A stretch of DNA of 64,000 nt from Raineyella antarctica (lineage in GTDB: Bacteria; Actinomycetota; Actinomycetes; Propionibacteriales; Propionibacteriaceae). Below, one piece after another: positions 7,126 to 15,277 of the stretch. The notes under the pieces are model-generated. The model had not been told where the DNA came from and did no database searches. It saw nothing but the letters and a program-made list of their open reading frames with translations. A program made the translations under genes and the position numbers. Position 1 is the stretch's first letter; every line of letters begins with the position of its first letter. The stretch covers positions 124,001 to 188,000 of the forward strand of contig NZ_FMYF01000005.1 in NCBI RefSeq assembly GCF_900092135.1, given 5' to 3'.

Positions 7126-10002
7126 TCAGCCGCCCATCGCCGCCTTGGCGCGCTCGACCGCGGCCTGGGCGTCCTGCGTCTTCTTCTGGTACTCGGCGAG
7201 GTTGCCCGCCTTCAGCGCCGCATCGGCATCCGCGAACGCCTTCTCGGCATCCGCGACGGCCTGCTGCAGTGCCGCCTGGTCGGGTGCCCCCGGCGTCGTC
7301 GGAGTGGACGTCTTGCTGCCCGAGGTGCTGCCGCCGGTCGTCGCCCCCGCCGGGGCGCCGTTCTCCCCCGTGGTGGCGCCGGCATCACCGGCGAAGACCT
7401 GGTCGAGGGCCTCCTGCAGCGTCGAGCCGATCCCCACCGACTGGCCGAACCGGGCGAGTACGAACGTCAGGGCCGGGTAGGCGCCGGTCGATCCCTGCCG
7501 CTCGGTATAGACCGGCTGGACGTACAGCAGGCCACCACCGACCGGGAGGGTCAGCAGGTTGCCATAGGCCGCCTTCGCGGCCCCCTCGTTCAGGTACGGC
7601 CGCAGGCGGGTGGCGACCTGTTCATTGGTGGTCATGGCGTTGAACGTCTGGCCCGGACCATCGATCTGGGTCTGGTCGGACATCCGCAGCACCCGGATCT
7701 TGCCGTAGTCCGGGCTGGCCGCGTCGGCGTTGACCGCCATGTACGAGGCCAGGTTGGACCGCCCGTTCGGCACGTACACCGATGTGAGGCTGAAGGTCGG
7801 CTTGGCGTCACCGGGCCACTTCACCGACAGGTAGTACGGCTGCTCCTTGTTGCCCTGGCCCGCGACCGGGTCGTCGGGCACCTGCCACAGGTCGGTGCGC
7901 TGGTACCACTGGTGCGCATCGGTCATGTGGTAGCGCGACAGCACCTCGCGCTGAACCTGGAACAGGTCCTCGGGGTAGCGCAGGTGGTCGAGCAGCTCCC
8001 GGGAGATCTGGTCGCGCCCCTTGATCATGCCGGGGAACGCCTTGCTCCAGGTCTCCATGATCGGGTCCGAGGTGTCCCAGGCGTACAGGTTGACGGTGCC
8101 GTCGTACGCGTCGACAACTGCCTTGACCGAGTTGCGCATGTAGTTGACCGAGGTGCCGGTCACCCCGAGTCCGGTGTCCGTCGCCCGGCGGGCGTCGATC
8201 GCGGAGTTGAGGTTGACCCGCTGGGCGTTCGGGTAGGTGTTCGACGTGGTGTACCCGTCCACGATCCAGACCAGCCGGCCGCTGACGATCGCCGGGTAGA
8301 TGTTCGAATCGACGGTCAGCCAGGGGGCAGCTGCCTTGACCCGCTGGGTCGGGGTGCGGTCATAGATGATTCGCGAGTCCTGGTTCACCCGGTCGGACAG
8401 CAGGATGTTGGGGTCGGCGAAGCGGATCGCGTACAGCGCCTTGTCCAGGAAGTTGCCGAGCGGCACGCCGCCCTTGCCGTTGTACGTGAACATCTTCGAC
8501 CCGCCGCTCTGGTCGCCACCGCCGGGGGTGTCGAGCTCGACCGGGGGGCTGCCCGCAGGGGCACCCACGATGGAGTAGTCCGTGTGCAGCTGGCCGAAGT
8601 AGATCCGCGGCTCGTGCTCGGACAGCAGTCCGGTCGGCGGGATGTCCTTGGCGATCCAGTCCGGCTCCCCCTCGGCCTGGCGGCGGTTGCCGTACGCGGC
8701 GACCATGCCGTAGCCGTGGGTGTAGACAGTGTGGATGTTGTTCCAGCTCTGCGAGTCCAGGCCGGCGAGGTCGATCTCACGGGCGGCGACGACCACGTCG
8801 CTCTCCTGGCCGTTCAGGGTGTAGCGGTCGACGTCCAGCTTGGACGGGAACTGGTAGAAGCCGCGCACCTGCTGGAACTGCTCGTAGGCGGGGGCGACCA
8901 CGTTCGGGTCGATCAGTCGGATACCGGGCAGCGCCTCCGCATCGGCGCGCAGCTGGCCGGGGCTGGTCTGGGTGACCGCCTTGTAGTCCTCGATCGCGAC
9001 GTCGGAGACCCCGAAGGCCTCACGGGTCGCGGCGATGTGCCGCTCGATGTATGGCTTCTCCTTGTCCGGCTCGTCCGGGTTGACCGAGAAGGCCTGCACC
9101 GAGGCCGGGTAGATCAGGCCGAGGATCAGGCTGGAAAGAATCAGCAGGACGACCGAGGCGACCGGGATGGTCCAGCGGCGCATCACCGCATTCGCGAAGA
9201 ACAGCAGCGCGCACAGGACGGTGATCGCGGCCAGGATCAACTGGGCGGTGACCCGGACGTGGTCATCGGTGTAGCCGATACCGGTGAGGAGCTGGTCGGA
9301 GGAGACCTGCAGCCCGTACCGGTCGAAGATCCGCAGGGCGGCGTAGACCAGCAACACCACGCCGATCAGGACCGACAGGTGCACCTGCGCGCCGATCGAG
9401 GACCGGGCACCGCGCTCCAAGCGCAGCGCGCCGGACAGGTAGTGGATCACCACGGCCACCAGTGAGCTCAGCACCAGGCAGGTGATCAGGAAGTTGAGCA
9501 CCATCTTCCAGAACGGGAAGTCGAAGACGAAGAACGCCGGGTTGAGCCCGAAGCCCGCCTCGGGGGCCGCGAACGGGGTGCGGTTCACGAAGGCCAGCAC
9601 GGTGTCCACGTTGGCGGACATCCCCACGCCGGCGAACAGGCCCAGCACCAGCCCGACCACGATCAGGACCGTACGGAACCGGCCGCTGAACAGCACCTGG
9701 CGGTAGTTCTCCAGCAGGCTGCTCTGGGCCGATGGCCGGATGGCCGGCCGTAGCTTCATGGCCACGAGCCCGTTGCCGATCACCAGCCCGGCCATCACCA
9801 CCAGGCCGGCGACGAAGAGCCCCGACCTGGTGCCCAAGCGGGTGGTGAAGACGCGTTCGTAGCCGAGGTTGCGGTACCAGAGGAAGTCGGTCCACACGGT
9901 CGCGGCGAGCGACACCAGCACCATCAGTACCGCCACCACCACCAGTGTGATGAACAGGGGGTGGGGCCTTCGACGATGCGTGGCCGGAGGGGCGGTACTC
10001 AC
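7126..10002 (-). CDS. UPF0182 family large membrane protein
   Basis: A 958-residue protein of UPF0182/COG1615, a family common in actinobacteria without an assigned function. The first 320 residues hold about seven membrane segments, beginning PLFITLVVVAVLMVLV at 15-30. Next is a large soluble region with conserved patterns such as YNGKGGVPLGNF and YDGTVNLYAW. The last 80 residues are a low-complexity Gly/Thr/Ser stretch followed by an Ala/Glu/Lys-rich helix, probably coiled coil. The GTG start has AGGA 8-11 bases upstream. It is last in a minus-strand run moaE, Lon-like protease, PPA1309, UPF0182; the Mycobacterium equivalents of this gene and the protease are also neighbours. Confidence 0.9.
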   Translation of the reverse strand: MSTAPPATHRRRPHPLFITLVVVAVLMVLVSLAATVWTDFLWYRNLGYERVFTTRLGTRSGLFVAGLVVMAGLVIGNGLVAMKLRPAIRPSAQSSLLENYRQVLFSGRFRTVLIVVGLVLGLFAGVGMSANVDTVLAFVNRTPFAAPEAGFGLNPAFFVFDFPFWKMVLNFLITCLVLSSLVAVVIHYLSGALRLERGARSSIGAQVHLSVLIGVVLLVYAALRIFDRYGLQVSSDQLLTGIGYTDDHVRVTAQLILAAITVLCALLFFANAVMRRWTIPVASVVLLILSSLILGLIYPASVQAFSVNPDEPDKEKPYIERHIAATREAFGVSDVAIEDYKAVTQTSPGQLRADAEALPGIRLIDPNVVAPAYEQFQQVRGFYQFPSKLDVDRYTLNGQESDVVVAAREIDLAGLDSQSWNNIHTVYTHGYGMVAAYGNRRQAEGEPDWIAKDIPPTGLLSEHEPRIYFGQLHTDYSIVGAPAGSPPVELDTPGGGDQSGGSKMFTYNGKGGVPLGNFLDKALYAIRFADPNILLSDRVNQDSRIIYDRTPTQRVKAAAPWLTVDSNIYPAIVSGRLVWIVDGYTTSNTYPNAQRVNLNSAIDARRATDTGLGVTGTSVNYMRNSVKAVVDAYDGTVNLYAWDTSDPIMETWSKAFPGMIKGRDQISRELLDHLRYPEDLFQVQREVLSRYHMTDAHQWYQRTDLWQVPDDPVAGQGNKEQPYYLSVKWPGDAKPTFSLTSVYVPNGRSNLASYMAVNADAASPDYGKIRVLRMSDQTQIDGPGQTFNAMTTNEQVATRLRPYLNEGAAKAAYGNLLTLPVGGGLLYVQPVYTERQGSTGAYPALTFVLARFGQSVGIGSTLQEALDQVFAGDAGATTGENGAPAGATTGGSTSGSKTSTPTTPGAPDQAALQQAVADAEKAFADADAALKAGNLAEYQKKTQDAQAAVERAKAAMGG

Positions 10003-10070
10003 GTGACACTTCCTTGCTCGGGTGCGGCGATGGTGGGACGGCTGCCCGCCACCATCCTAGGGCGCAGGTC

Positions 10071-10607
10071 TCAGCGCAGCGTCTGGCTGAGCAGGGCGGA
10101 CAGGCCCGGGGCGAGTTCGGGGCCGCCGAGCAGGTCGTCGGGCTCGGTCGCGATCCGGGCCAGGCTCTGCTGCTGGCCGGTGCGCAGCACGCCCGCCACG
10201 ACCCGGATGTCCTGGCGACGGGGATGCTCGGCGACGTAGCGGGCCGCATCGTCAGGGTCCTGGGGGATGTCCGCCTCCGCGTCGGCCGGGAGGAAAGCCC
10301 GCTCGATCACCAGCGCACAGCCCTGGACCGACTCCGGCCACATGATGCCCTGGAGCGCCTCGACGACGTCCTCTCCGGCATGCCAGGTGTCCTGCTCGAT
10401 GGAGCTGAAGGCGTCCGCCGGCCGGTGCGCGGCGTCGAGGGTCTCGGCCAGGTGCGGTTCGGCGGCGACCAGGTCGGCGGTCCGGACCAGGGCGAACAGC
10501 CGTGCCGGCTGGTTCCATCCCAGACCCGCCACGTGGCGCTCGATCTCCATCAGGGCGGCAACCAGCGCATCCGAGGCGTGGTCGGGAGTCGGCTGGGGTT
10601 CTGTCAT
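10071..10607 (-). CDS. PPA1309 family protein
   Basis: A 178-residue soluble protein of an actinobacterial family named after a Cutibacterium acnes gene; function unknown. I recognise the central WPESVQGCALVIERAFLP and the ending GPELAPGLSALLSQTLR. The preceding DTWHAGEDVVEALQGIMWP and the later QDIRVVAGVLRTGQQQSLAR suggest a compact alpha/beta fold without enzyme motifs. AGGAGG lies a few bases before the ATG, a strong ribosome binding site. It lies 19 bases after the Lon-like protease gene and 68 before UPF0182, so it belongs to the same transcript. Confidence 0.8.
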   Translation of the reverse strand: MTEPQPTPDHASDALVAALMEIERHVAGLGWNQPARLFALVRTADLVAAEPHLAETLDAAHRPADAFSSIEQDTWHAGEDVVEALQGIMWPESVQGCALVIERAFLPADAEADIPQDPDDAARYVAEHPRRQDIRVVAGVLRTGQQQSLARIATEPDDLLGGPELAPGLSALLSQTLR

Positions 10608-10626
10608 CGGTCCTCCTCAGGACGTT

Positions 10627-11721
10627 TCACGAGCAGTGCGGCAGGTCGGCGATGGGGGTGGCCGGGTCGGCCAGCAATTTGACCGCCTGGTCGAGGGTGT
10701 CCACGGGCACCAGCGGGATGTCGGAGCGCACCTGGTCGGCCTCCGCGCAGTTGCCCCGCGGGATCAGGAACAGGACGGCCCCGGTCTGCTCGGCGCCACG
10801 GATCTTCGACTCCAGCCCGCCGATCGACCCGACGGTGCCGTCGGCAGCGATGGTGCCGGTCGCAGCGATCACCCGTCCCCCGGTCAGCGCCCCCGGGGTG
10901 AGCTTGTCGTTGACGGCCAGGGCGAACACGAGACCGGCGCTCGGTCCGCCGATGTCCGGGGAGATCCCGAAGCGCACGGTACCGGGGTGGTCGTAGCCGA
11001 GGCCGACCGTTGCGCCGATCACCGGGCGGGCGGGATCATCCGGCGCCGCCCGCGTGGGCACCTTGACCTCGATCCGCCGGTCAGCGCGGGCCACGGTGAG
11101 GGCGACCGGGTCCCCGACCCGCCGCGCCCGGATCAGCTCGACGGCACGACTCGGCGCATCGACCGGCTTGCCATCGACCGCGACGATGGTGTCCCCCGGC
11201 TCCAGCAACCCGTCGGCCGGCGCACCGGTGGTCACCCCAACGACCATCGGCACCTCGGTCACCGTGACCCCGGCGCTGCGCAGGCCGGCCGCGATGGCGG
11301 ACTGCTGGGCGGTGTCCATCATCCGGGTGCTCTCGGCGGTGCTCTGCTCCTCGGTGGTGCCGGGCGCGTACACGGCAGCGCGCGGCAGGACCTCGCGCCA
11401 CGGCAACCAGTGGGCCATCAGAGCCGCGGGCAGGGTGAGATGGGCGTCCGCCCGGGTTACGCCGACCGTGGTGAGCCGCAACTGGCCCTCCGTCGGGTAG
11501 GTGCGCAGTCCGGAGACCTCCACCGCCTGGCCGGCGCCGGAGGCGCCGGGGCCGAGGACGTCGGCGGTGACCCCCGGGCTCCAGGTGACGTACGGCACCG
11601 GGGCCAGCGCGAGGACCAGTGCCAGCGCCACGAAGGTGATCGCCGAGGCGCCTGTCGTGACCGGCGTACCACCGAAGACGTGACGGAACAGTCGGACAGG
11701 GTTCAGGGAACGAGCCCTCAC
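10627..11721 (-). CDS. PDZ-domain Lon-like serine protease, YlbL family
   Basis: A 364-residue protein: one N-terminal membrane helix (about 26-47), a PDZ domain (about 155-220, containing GAPADGLLEPGDTIVAVDG), and a C-terminal Lon-type proteolytic domain. Ser261 in GGPSAGL and Lys306 in GGLESKI form the Ser-Lys dyad expected for family S16. There is no ATPase domain, as usual for YlbL-type proteins, so it probably acts on extracytoplasmic substrates next to the membrane. The GTG start overlaps the moaE TGA by four bases. In Mycobacterium this gene also sits beside UPF0182 and the Zincin_2 gene, as here. Confidence 0.9.
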   Translation of the reverse strand: MRARSLNPVRLFRHVFGGTPVTTGASAITFVALALVLALAPVPYVTWSPGVTADVLGPGASGAGQAVEVSGLRTYPTEGQLRLTTVGVTRADAHLTLPAALMAHWLPWREVLPRAAVYAPGTTEEQSTAESTRMMDTAQQSAIAAGLRSAGVTVTEVPMVVGVTTGAPADGLLEPGDTIVAVDGKPVDAPSRAVELIRARRVGDPVALTVARADRRIEVKVPTRAAPDDPARPVIGATVGLGYDHPGTVRFGISPDIGGPSAGLVFALAVNDKLTPGALTGGRVIAATGTIAADGTVGSIGGLESKIRGAEQTGAVLFLIPRGNCAEADQVRSDIPLVPVDTLDQAVKLLADPATPIADLPHCS

Positions 11722-12143
11722 AGGCCGACCCAGGAGGTCACGCCATCGTCGAAGGCCTGCCGCTTCCAGATCGGCACCTCGGTCTTGATCCGGTCGATCA
11801 GCGTCCGGCAGGCCTCGAGTGCGGAATCCCGGTGCGCGGCCCCCACGGCCACCACGACGGCCGTCTCCCCGACCCCCAGTCGACCCACCCGATGCTCGGC
11901 CGCGGCGACCACGGCGTCGTACGACTCCGCGACCTCGGCGATGATCCGCTCCATGGCTTCCTCGGCGCTGGGGTGCGCGGAGTACTCCAGCCAGCGGACA
12001 GTGGCTCCCGGACCGGCCTGGTCATGGTCGCGGACCAGTCCGACGAAGAGGCCCACGCCCCCGACGGAGGGATCCGCGACCGCGCGCAGGAGGTCGTCGA
12101 CGGCGATGGCCTCCGACGTGACGCGAGATCGGGTCCGCAGCAT
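11718..12143 (-). CDS. moaE: Molybdopterin synthase catalytic subunit MoaE
   Basis: A 141-residue MoaE: with thiocarboxylated MoaD it inserts sulfur into precursor Z to make molybdopterin. Diagnostic features are GLFVGLVRDHD, LEYSAHPSAEEAM, the EHRVGRLGVGE segment, and the C-terminal K-T-E-V-P-I-W-K-R-Q-x-F motif, where the lysines bind precursor and attack it. The start at 12143 matches family length; an upstream in-frame ATG at 12170 is possible. No moaD or other molybdenum-cofactor gene is nearby, so this is a lone moaE leading an otherwise unrelated operon. It diverges from the Zincin_2 gene with 99 bases between. Confidence 0.9.
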   Translation of the reverse strand: MLRTRSRVTSEAIAVDDLLRAVADPSVGGVGLFVGLVRDHDQAGPGATVRWLEYSAHPSAEEAMERIIAEVAESYDAVVAAAEHRVGRLGVGETAVVVAVGAAHRDSALEACRTLIDRIKTEVPIWKRQAFDDGVTSWVGL

Positions 12144-12242
12144 GCGCACGACTGTACCCAATAGCGCCATACCGCCCCGCCGGCCCCTTGCCCGATGCGG
12201 TTCAATGGAGGGAGTCAGCACGCCCACGAGCAGGAGTGACAC

Positions 12243-13712
12243 ATGGCCGACGATCCTCGCCCCGACGACAAGGACCCGGACGAGGGCAAGCCGGAGGAGA
12301 ACCCCCTCGAGGAGTTGTTCCGCCAGCTCGGCCTCCCCGGTGCCCCAGGATCCGGCGACACCCCCGATCTCGCTGCCCTGATGCAGCAGCTGCAGCAGGC
12401 CTTCGGCCAGATGTTCAGTGCCGGCTCCCCCGGTCCGACCGCCGGTTATGCCGGGTTCGCGCACCCTGGCGGCCCCGTCGGAGCCGCCCCCGGCCAGCCC
12501 GGCCAGGTGGACTGGCGCCAGGTCAGCACCGTGGCCCGCAAGGTCTGCGCCGAGCGGGGGGACGACCCGGCTCCCTCGCGCGAACAGCGTGAGAACGTCA
12601 CCGAGACGGCCCGGATCGCCGATGCCTGGCTGGACCGGTCAACCTCTTTCCCCGCCACCGAGCAGCCCCCGAAGGTATGGAGCCGCTCGGAGTGGATCAC
12701 CTCGACCCTGCCGGTCTGGGAGCGGATCATCTCCCCCGTCGCGACGAGCTTCGCCGACGCGCTGGCCGACGCCCTGCTGCAGACCGGCGACGAGGGCGGC
12801 CCCGCCCCGGAGCTCGCACAGATGGCGGGCATGCTGAAGCCGATGCTGCGCACCAGCGGGGCGATGATGTACGGGCAGAAGGTAGCCGAGGCCCTGGGCC
12901 GGCTGGCCTGCGAGGTCCTCGGGCTGACCGACATCGGCCTACCCCTGGGTGACGACGGCGCGGTCGTCCTGGTCCCGGCCAACGTGGACGCCTTCTCCGA
13001 GGGACTCGACCAGTCGGCGACCGACATCCGGGTCTACCTGGCCCTGCGGGAGGCCGCCCGGCAGCGCCTGTTCGCAGCCACCCCCTGGCTGCGTCCCCAG
13101 CTCCTCTCCCTGTTCGAGCAGTACGCGGCCGGCATCCGGATCGACATGTCGGCGATGGAGGACATCTATCGCGACCTCGATCCGTCCACGATGAACCTGG
13201 AGGGCATGCAGGAGGCCTTCGAGAAGATGCAGGGCAGCCTGTTCGAGCCCGTCCGGACGCCAGAGCAGCAGGCTGTGCTGGAACGCCTGGAGACCCTGCT
13301 GGCCCTGATCGAAGGATGGGTCGACGACACCGTCACCCAGGCGACCGCTGCCTGGATGCCCGCCGCCCCGGCCCTGGCCGAGACGATCCGGCGCCGGCGC
13401 GCGATCGGTGGCCCTGCCGAGGAGGCGCTCAGCACCCTGGTCGGGCTCGAACTGCGCCCCCGCCGGATGCGGGACGCAGCGAACCTGTGGGCGGCGCTCC
13501 GCGAGGCGCGCGGCTCCGAGGCCCGCGACTCCCTGTGGTCGCACCCGGACAACCTGCCGACCGCCGCCGGTCTGAACGACCCCCTGGGCTTCGTCGCCGG
13601 CGAGGTCGACACCCGGCCGCACCAGGACGTCCCCCCGGCGGAGGCGTACGACATGGACGCGGAGCTGGAGCGGCTCCTCGACCAGGCCGAGGAGGAGCGG
13701 GGCAAGGAGTAA
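12243..13712 (+). CDS. Zincin_2/DUF2342 family protein (putative metalloprotease fold, motif degenerate)
   Basis: A 489-residue actinobacterial protein of the Zincin_2 family (Rv3195-like by synteny). The first 95 residues are acidic, then Pro/Gly-rich and probably disordered. The conserved core runs from about residue 100: WSRSEWITSTLPVWERII, VPANVDAF, the LREAARQRLFAATPWLRPQL helix around 265-285, and LVEGWVDD-like LIEGWVDDTV near 355. At the place where the family is said to have a zinc-binding HExxH this protein reads REAAR, so zinc protease activity is doubtful. The C-terminus is acidic (LLDQAEEERGKE). A GAGGAG-type site is not obvious; CAGGAGTGACAC precedes the ATG. Transcribed divergently from moaE. 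Confidence 0.8.
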   Translation: MADDPRPDDKDPDEGKPEENPLEELFRQLGLPGAPGSGDTPDLAALMQQLQQAFGQMFSAGSPGPTAGYAGFAHPGGPVGAAPGQPGQVDWRQVSTVARKVCAERGDDPAPSREQRENVTETARIADAWLDRSTSFPATEQPPKVWSRSEWITSTLPVWERIISPVATSFADALADALLQTGDEGGPAPELAQMAGMLKPMLRTSGAMMYGQKVAEALGRLACEVLGLTDIGLPLGDDGAVVLVPANVDAFSEGLDQSATDIRVYLALREAARQRLFAATPWLRPQLLSLFEQYAAGIRIDMSAMEDIYRDLDPSTMNLEGMQEAFEKMQGSLFEPVRTPEQQAVLERLETLLALIEGWVDDTVTQATAAWMPAAPALAETIRRRRAIGGPAEEALSTLVGLELRPRRMRDAANLWAALREARGSEARDSLWSHPDNLPTAAGLNDPLGFVAGEVDTRPHQDVPPAEAYDMDAELERLLDQAEEERGKE

Positions 13713-13795
13713 GGGCCATCGCCCGGCCCGTGCCGAGCAACGACACGCCGGATGTACACAGGGTTAACCGCACAGGACCGGGTGGTTACAGGTTT

Positions 13796-13850
13796 CTGTC
13801 CACACGTTGACCACAAGATTTCCACAAAGTTGTCCACAGGCCGTGGATAA
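13796..13850 (+). promoter_or_regulatory. Helically phased cluster of DnaA-box-like sites
   Basis: Five 9-mers resembling the actinobacterial DnaA box TTGTCCACA lie head to tail: CTGTCCACA (13796), TTGACCACA (13807), ATTTCCACA (13818), TTGTCCACA (13830, exact match), and CGTGGATAA (13842-13850), which is TTATCCACG on the minus strand. The starts are 11, 11, 12 and 12 bases apart, about one helical turn each. No dnaA, dnaN, rpmH or gyrase gene is present, so this is not recognisable as oriC. Confidence 0.6.
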
Positions 13851-14070
13851 GGTGTCGCTGTCCGGCGGTCAATAGCAGATTTTGGCTCGCTCATCTTGAC
13901 GAGGCTCGCGCGACCGCCTAGATTACTCGAAGGAGGCCCTTCGTGGTCGGTATGTTCGCAGGGGAAGGCGAGCAGAATCGATAGCGTGAGGGCCTCCTGC
14001 CTGTCCTGCCCCTGACCGTCGGGATCCGGTGACGGCCGCGGGGCTGCCCGAGGGCCGTGCCGGTGTGCCG

Positions 14071-14142
14071 GTGTTGTCCTCCGGAGGGCAGGTGTTGTCC
14101 TACCGAGGGGACGTGTTGTCCGTCGCAACGACGGTGGTGTCC
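14071..14142 (+). repeat. 21-base-periodic GTGTTGTCC repeat, cluster 1
   Basis: GTGTTGTCC begins at 14071, 14092 and 14113, and a variant GTGGTGTCC at 14134, giving exact 21-base spacing (two helical turns). The 12-base spacers differ. All units point towards the ThiF-like gene, whose GTG start is 61 bases after the last unit. The same 9-mer, again at whole-turn spacing, recurs at 37746-37806. Confidence 0.75.
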
Positions 14143-14203
14143 GTTCTCGTGTCCGGCCGCTCCGGCTCTGGTGTCGCCTCGTGCGGCGGCCCACAGTGGT
14201 CCC

Positions 14204-15277
14204 GTGAGCATCCTCGTACCTCCAGCCCCCGTCGCTCCTGCCGCCCCCGTAGTTCCTCCGGTGGCCCTCACCCCTGCGCCCTTGGTCGCTCGTCCCCAAC
14301 TCCTCGCCGGAGTTCCGGTGATCGACCTGCGCGACGGCAGTGTCCAGGTCGGTTGTGACACCGATCGAGGCCTGCGCATCCCTGCCGCCGCTGACCCCGG
14401 CATCCGACGCCTCCTCACCGAGTTGACCGGGCAGCGCACCGTCGCCGGACTCGCCGAGTGGTGTGGACTGGCGCCGCAGGCTGTTGAAGACGTGGTGCGG
14501 GAGCTGGAGCGACATCGACTCCTCGCTGTGAACCGTCCACAGGTCGATCCGCTGGCCGGAACACCCCTGGTGCGGGTGGTCGGTGCTGTGCCCGCGGTGG
14601 GGGACCTGGTCGTCGGCCTGCTCGGCGCGGGGGTAGGCACGGTGCAGGTGGTCGACCGGCACGGGAGGGCTGCGGCGCTGCTCCCCGAGTTCGTACGGCG
14701 CCGAGCGGCGGACGCCACCGCCCTCCGGTCCCGGGTCGAGGTGGTGGACCACCTGGGCCGGAGAGCGTCGCCGCCCGGGACCCCGACCGTACTGGCTCCC
14801 GGCAGGCTCGAGCCCGACCCGGCCGACGTTGCGGCCCTGCTGCGCAACGACGACCCGCACGTCGTGGCGCGGCCCCGGCCCGGCGGTGCGCTCCTGGGGC
14901 CCTTCGTCGTGCCGGGACACACGTCGTGCCTGGCATGCGCCGACCTGGCCCGGGCCTCGCGCGACCCCTCCTGGGCGGAACAGCGGGCTGGCCTCGCGGC
15001 CACCCGGGCGGACATCCCTGATGCCCTGGTCCCGTGGACGGTCAGCACCGTGCTGGCGCAGCTGGCCTGCTGGTCGGCCGGCGGCTCTCCCGACCTGGTG
15101 GACCGGACGGTGGAGATGGGCATCCAGGACTGGCGGCAACGGTGGCGGCCCTGGCGACCCCATCCCCGGTGCGGGTGTTGCCGGAGTGCTCAGAGCATCC
15201 CGTCAGGGGCCTCGATCGCCCCGTCCTCGTCCACGATGGTCGGGTCGGCGACGATCCGTAGCACGGACGCGCCGTAG
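14204..15277 (+). CDS. ThiF/E1-like protein resembling the TOMM cyclodehydratase partner (Rv3196-like)
   Basis: A 357-residue protein. After a Pro/Ala-rich start, residues about 40-110 look like a winged-helix peptide-binding domain (LRIPAAADPGIRRLL through VEDVVRELERHRLLAV). A Rossmann-like strand and glycine loop follow (VVGLLGAGVGTVQVVDR). Two Cys pairs, CLAC in a GHTSCLACADLARA context and CGCC in HPRCGCC near the C-terminus, would hold a structural zinc as in E1-like and azol(in)e cyclodehydratase partner proteins. No YcaO enzyme or precursor peptide is nearby, so the partner is unknown. The GTG at 14204 is preferred because the upstream extension only translates a DNA repeat. The last 88 bases overlap uvrD2 on the opposite strand. 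Confidence 0.7.
   Translation: MSILVPPAPVAPAAPVVPPVALTPAPLVARPQLLAGVPVIDLRDGSVQVGCDTDRGLRIPAAADPGIRRLLTELTGQRTVAGLAEWCGLAPQAVEDVVRELERHRLLAVNRPQVDPLAGTPLVRVVGAVPAVGDLVVGLLGAGVGTVQVVDRHGRAAALLPEFVRRRAADATALRSRVEVVDHLGRRASPPGTPTVLAPGRLEPDPADVAALLRNDDPHVVARPRPGGALLGPFVVPGHTSCLACADLARASRDPSWAEQRAGLAATRADIPDALVPWTVSTVLAQLACWSAGGSPDLVDRTVEMGIQDWRQRWRPWRPHPRCGCCRSAQSIPSGASIAPSSSTMVGSATIRSTDAP

Larger units (their letters stand above)
13713..14203. other. 491-base non-coding region with two kinds of phased short repeats
   Basis: No convincing gene lies between the Zincin_2 stop and the ThiF-like start. An in-frame extension of the ThiF-like gene to 14057 would encode a Cys-Cys-Pro-rich segment that is merely the translation of the 21-base repeat. 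The region is less GC-rich than its surroundings at 13740-13930 and contains the DnaA-box-like array (13796-13850) and the GTGTTGTCC repeat (14071-14142), both listed separately. Confidence 0.8.

Noticed and set aside
13796..13850. Chromosome origin oriC
   Set aside because: DnaA-box-like sites are present, but no dnaA, dnaN, rpmH, recF or gyrB gene is nearby and no clear AT-rich unwinding region is seen.
14071..14142. CRISPR array
   Set aside because: The repeated unit is only 9 bases with 12-base spacers, and no cas genes are present.
14057..14203. Cys-Cys-Pro-rich N-terminal extension of the ThiF-like gene
   Set aside because: The residues are simply the 21-base DNA repeat read in frame; a GTG at 14204 starts the conserved protein.
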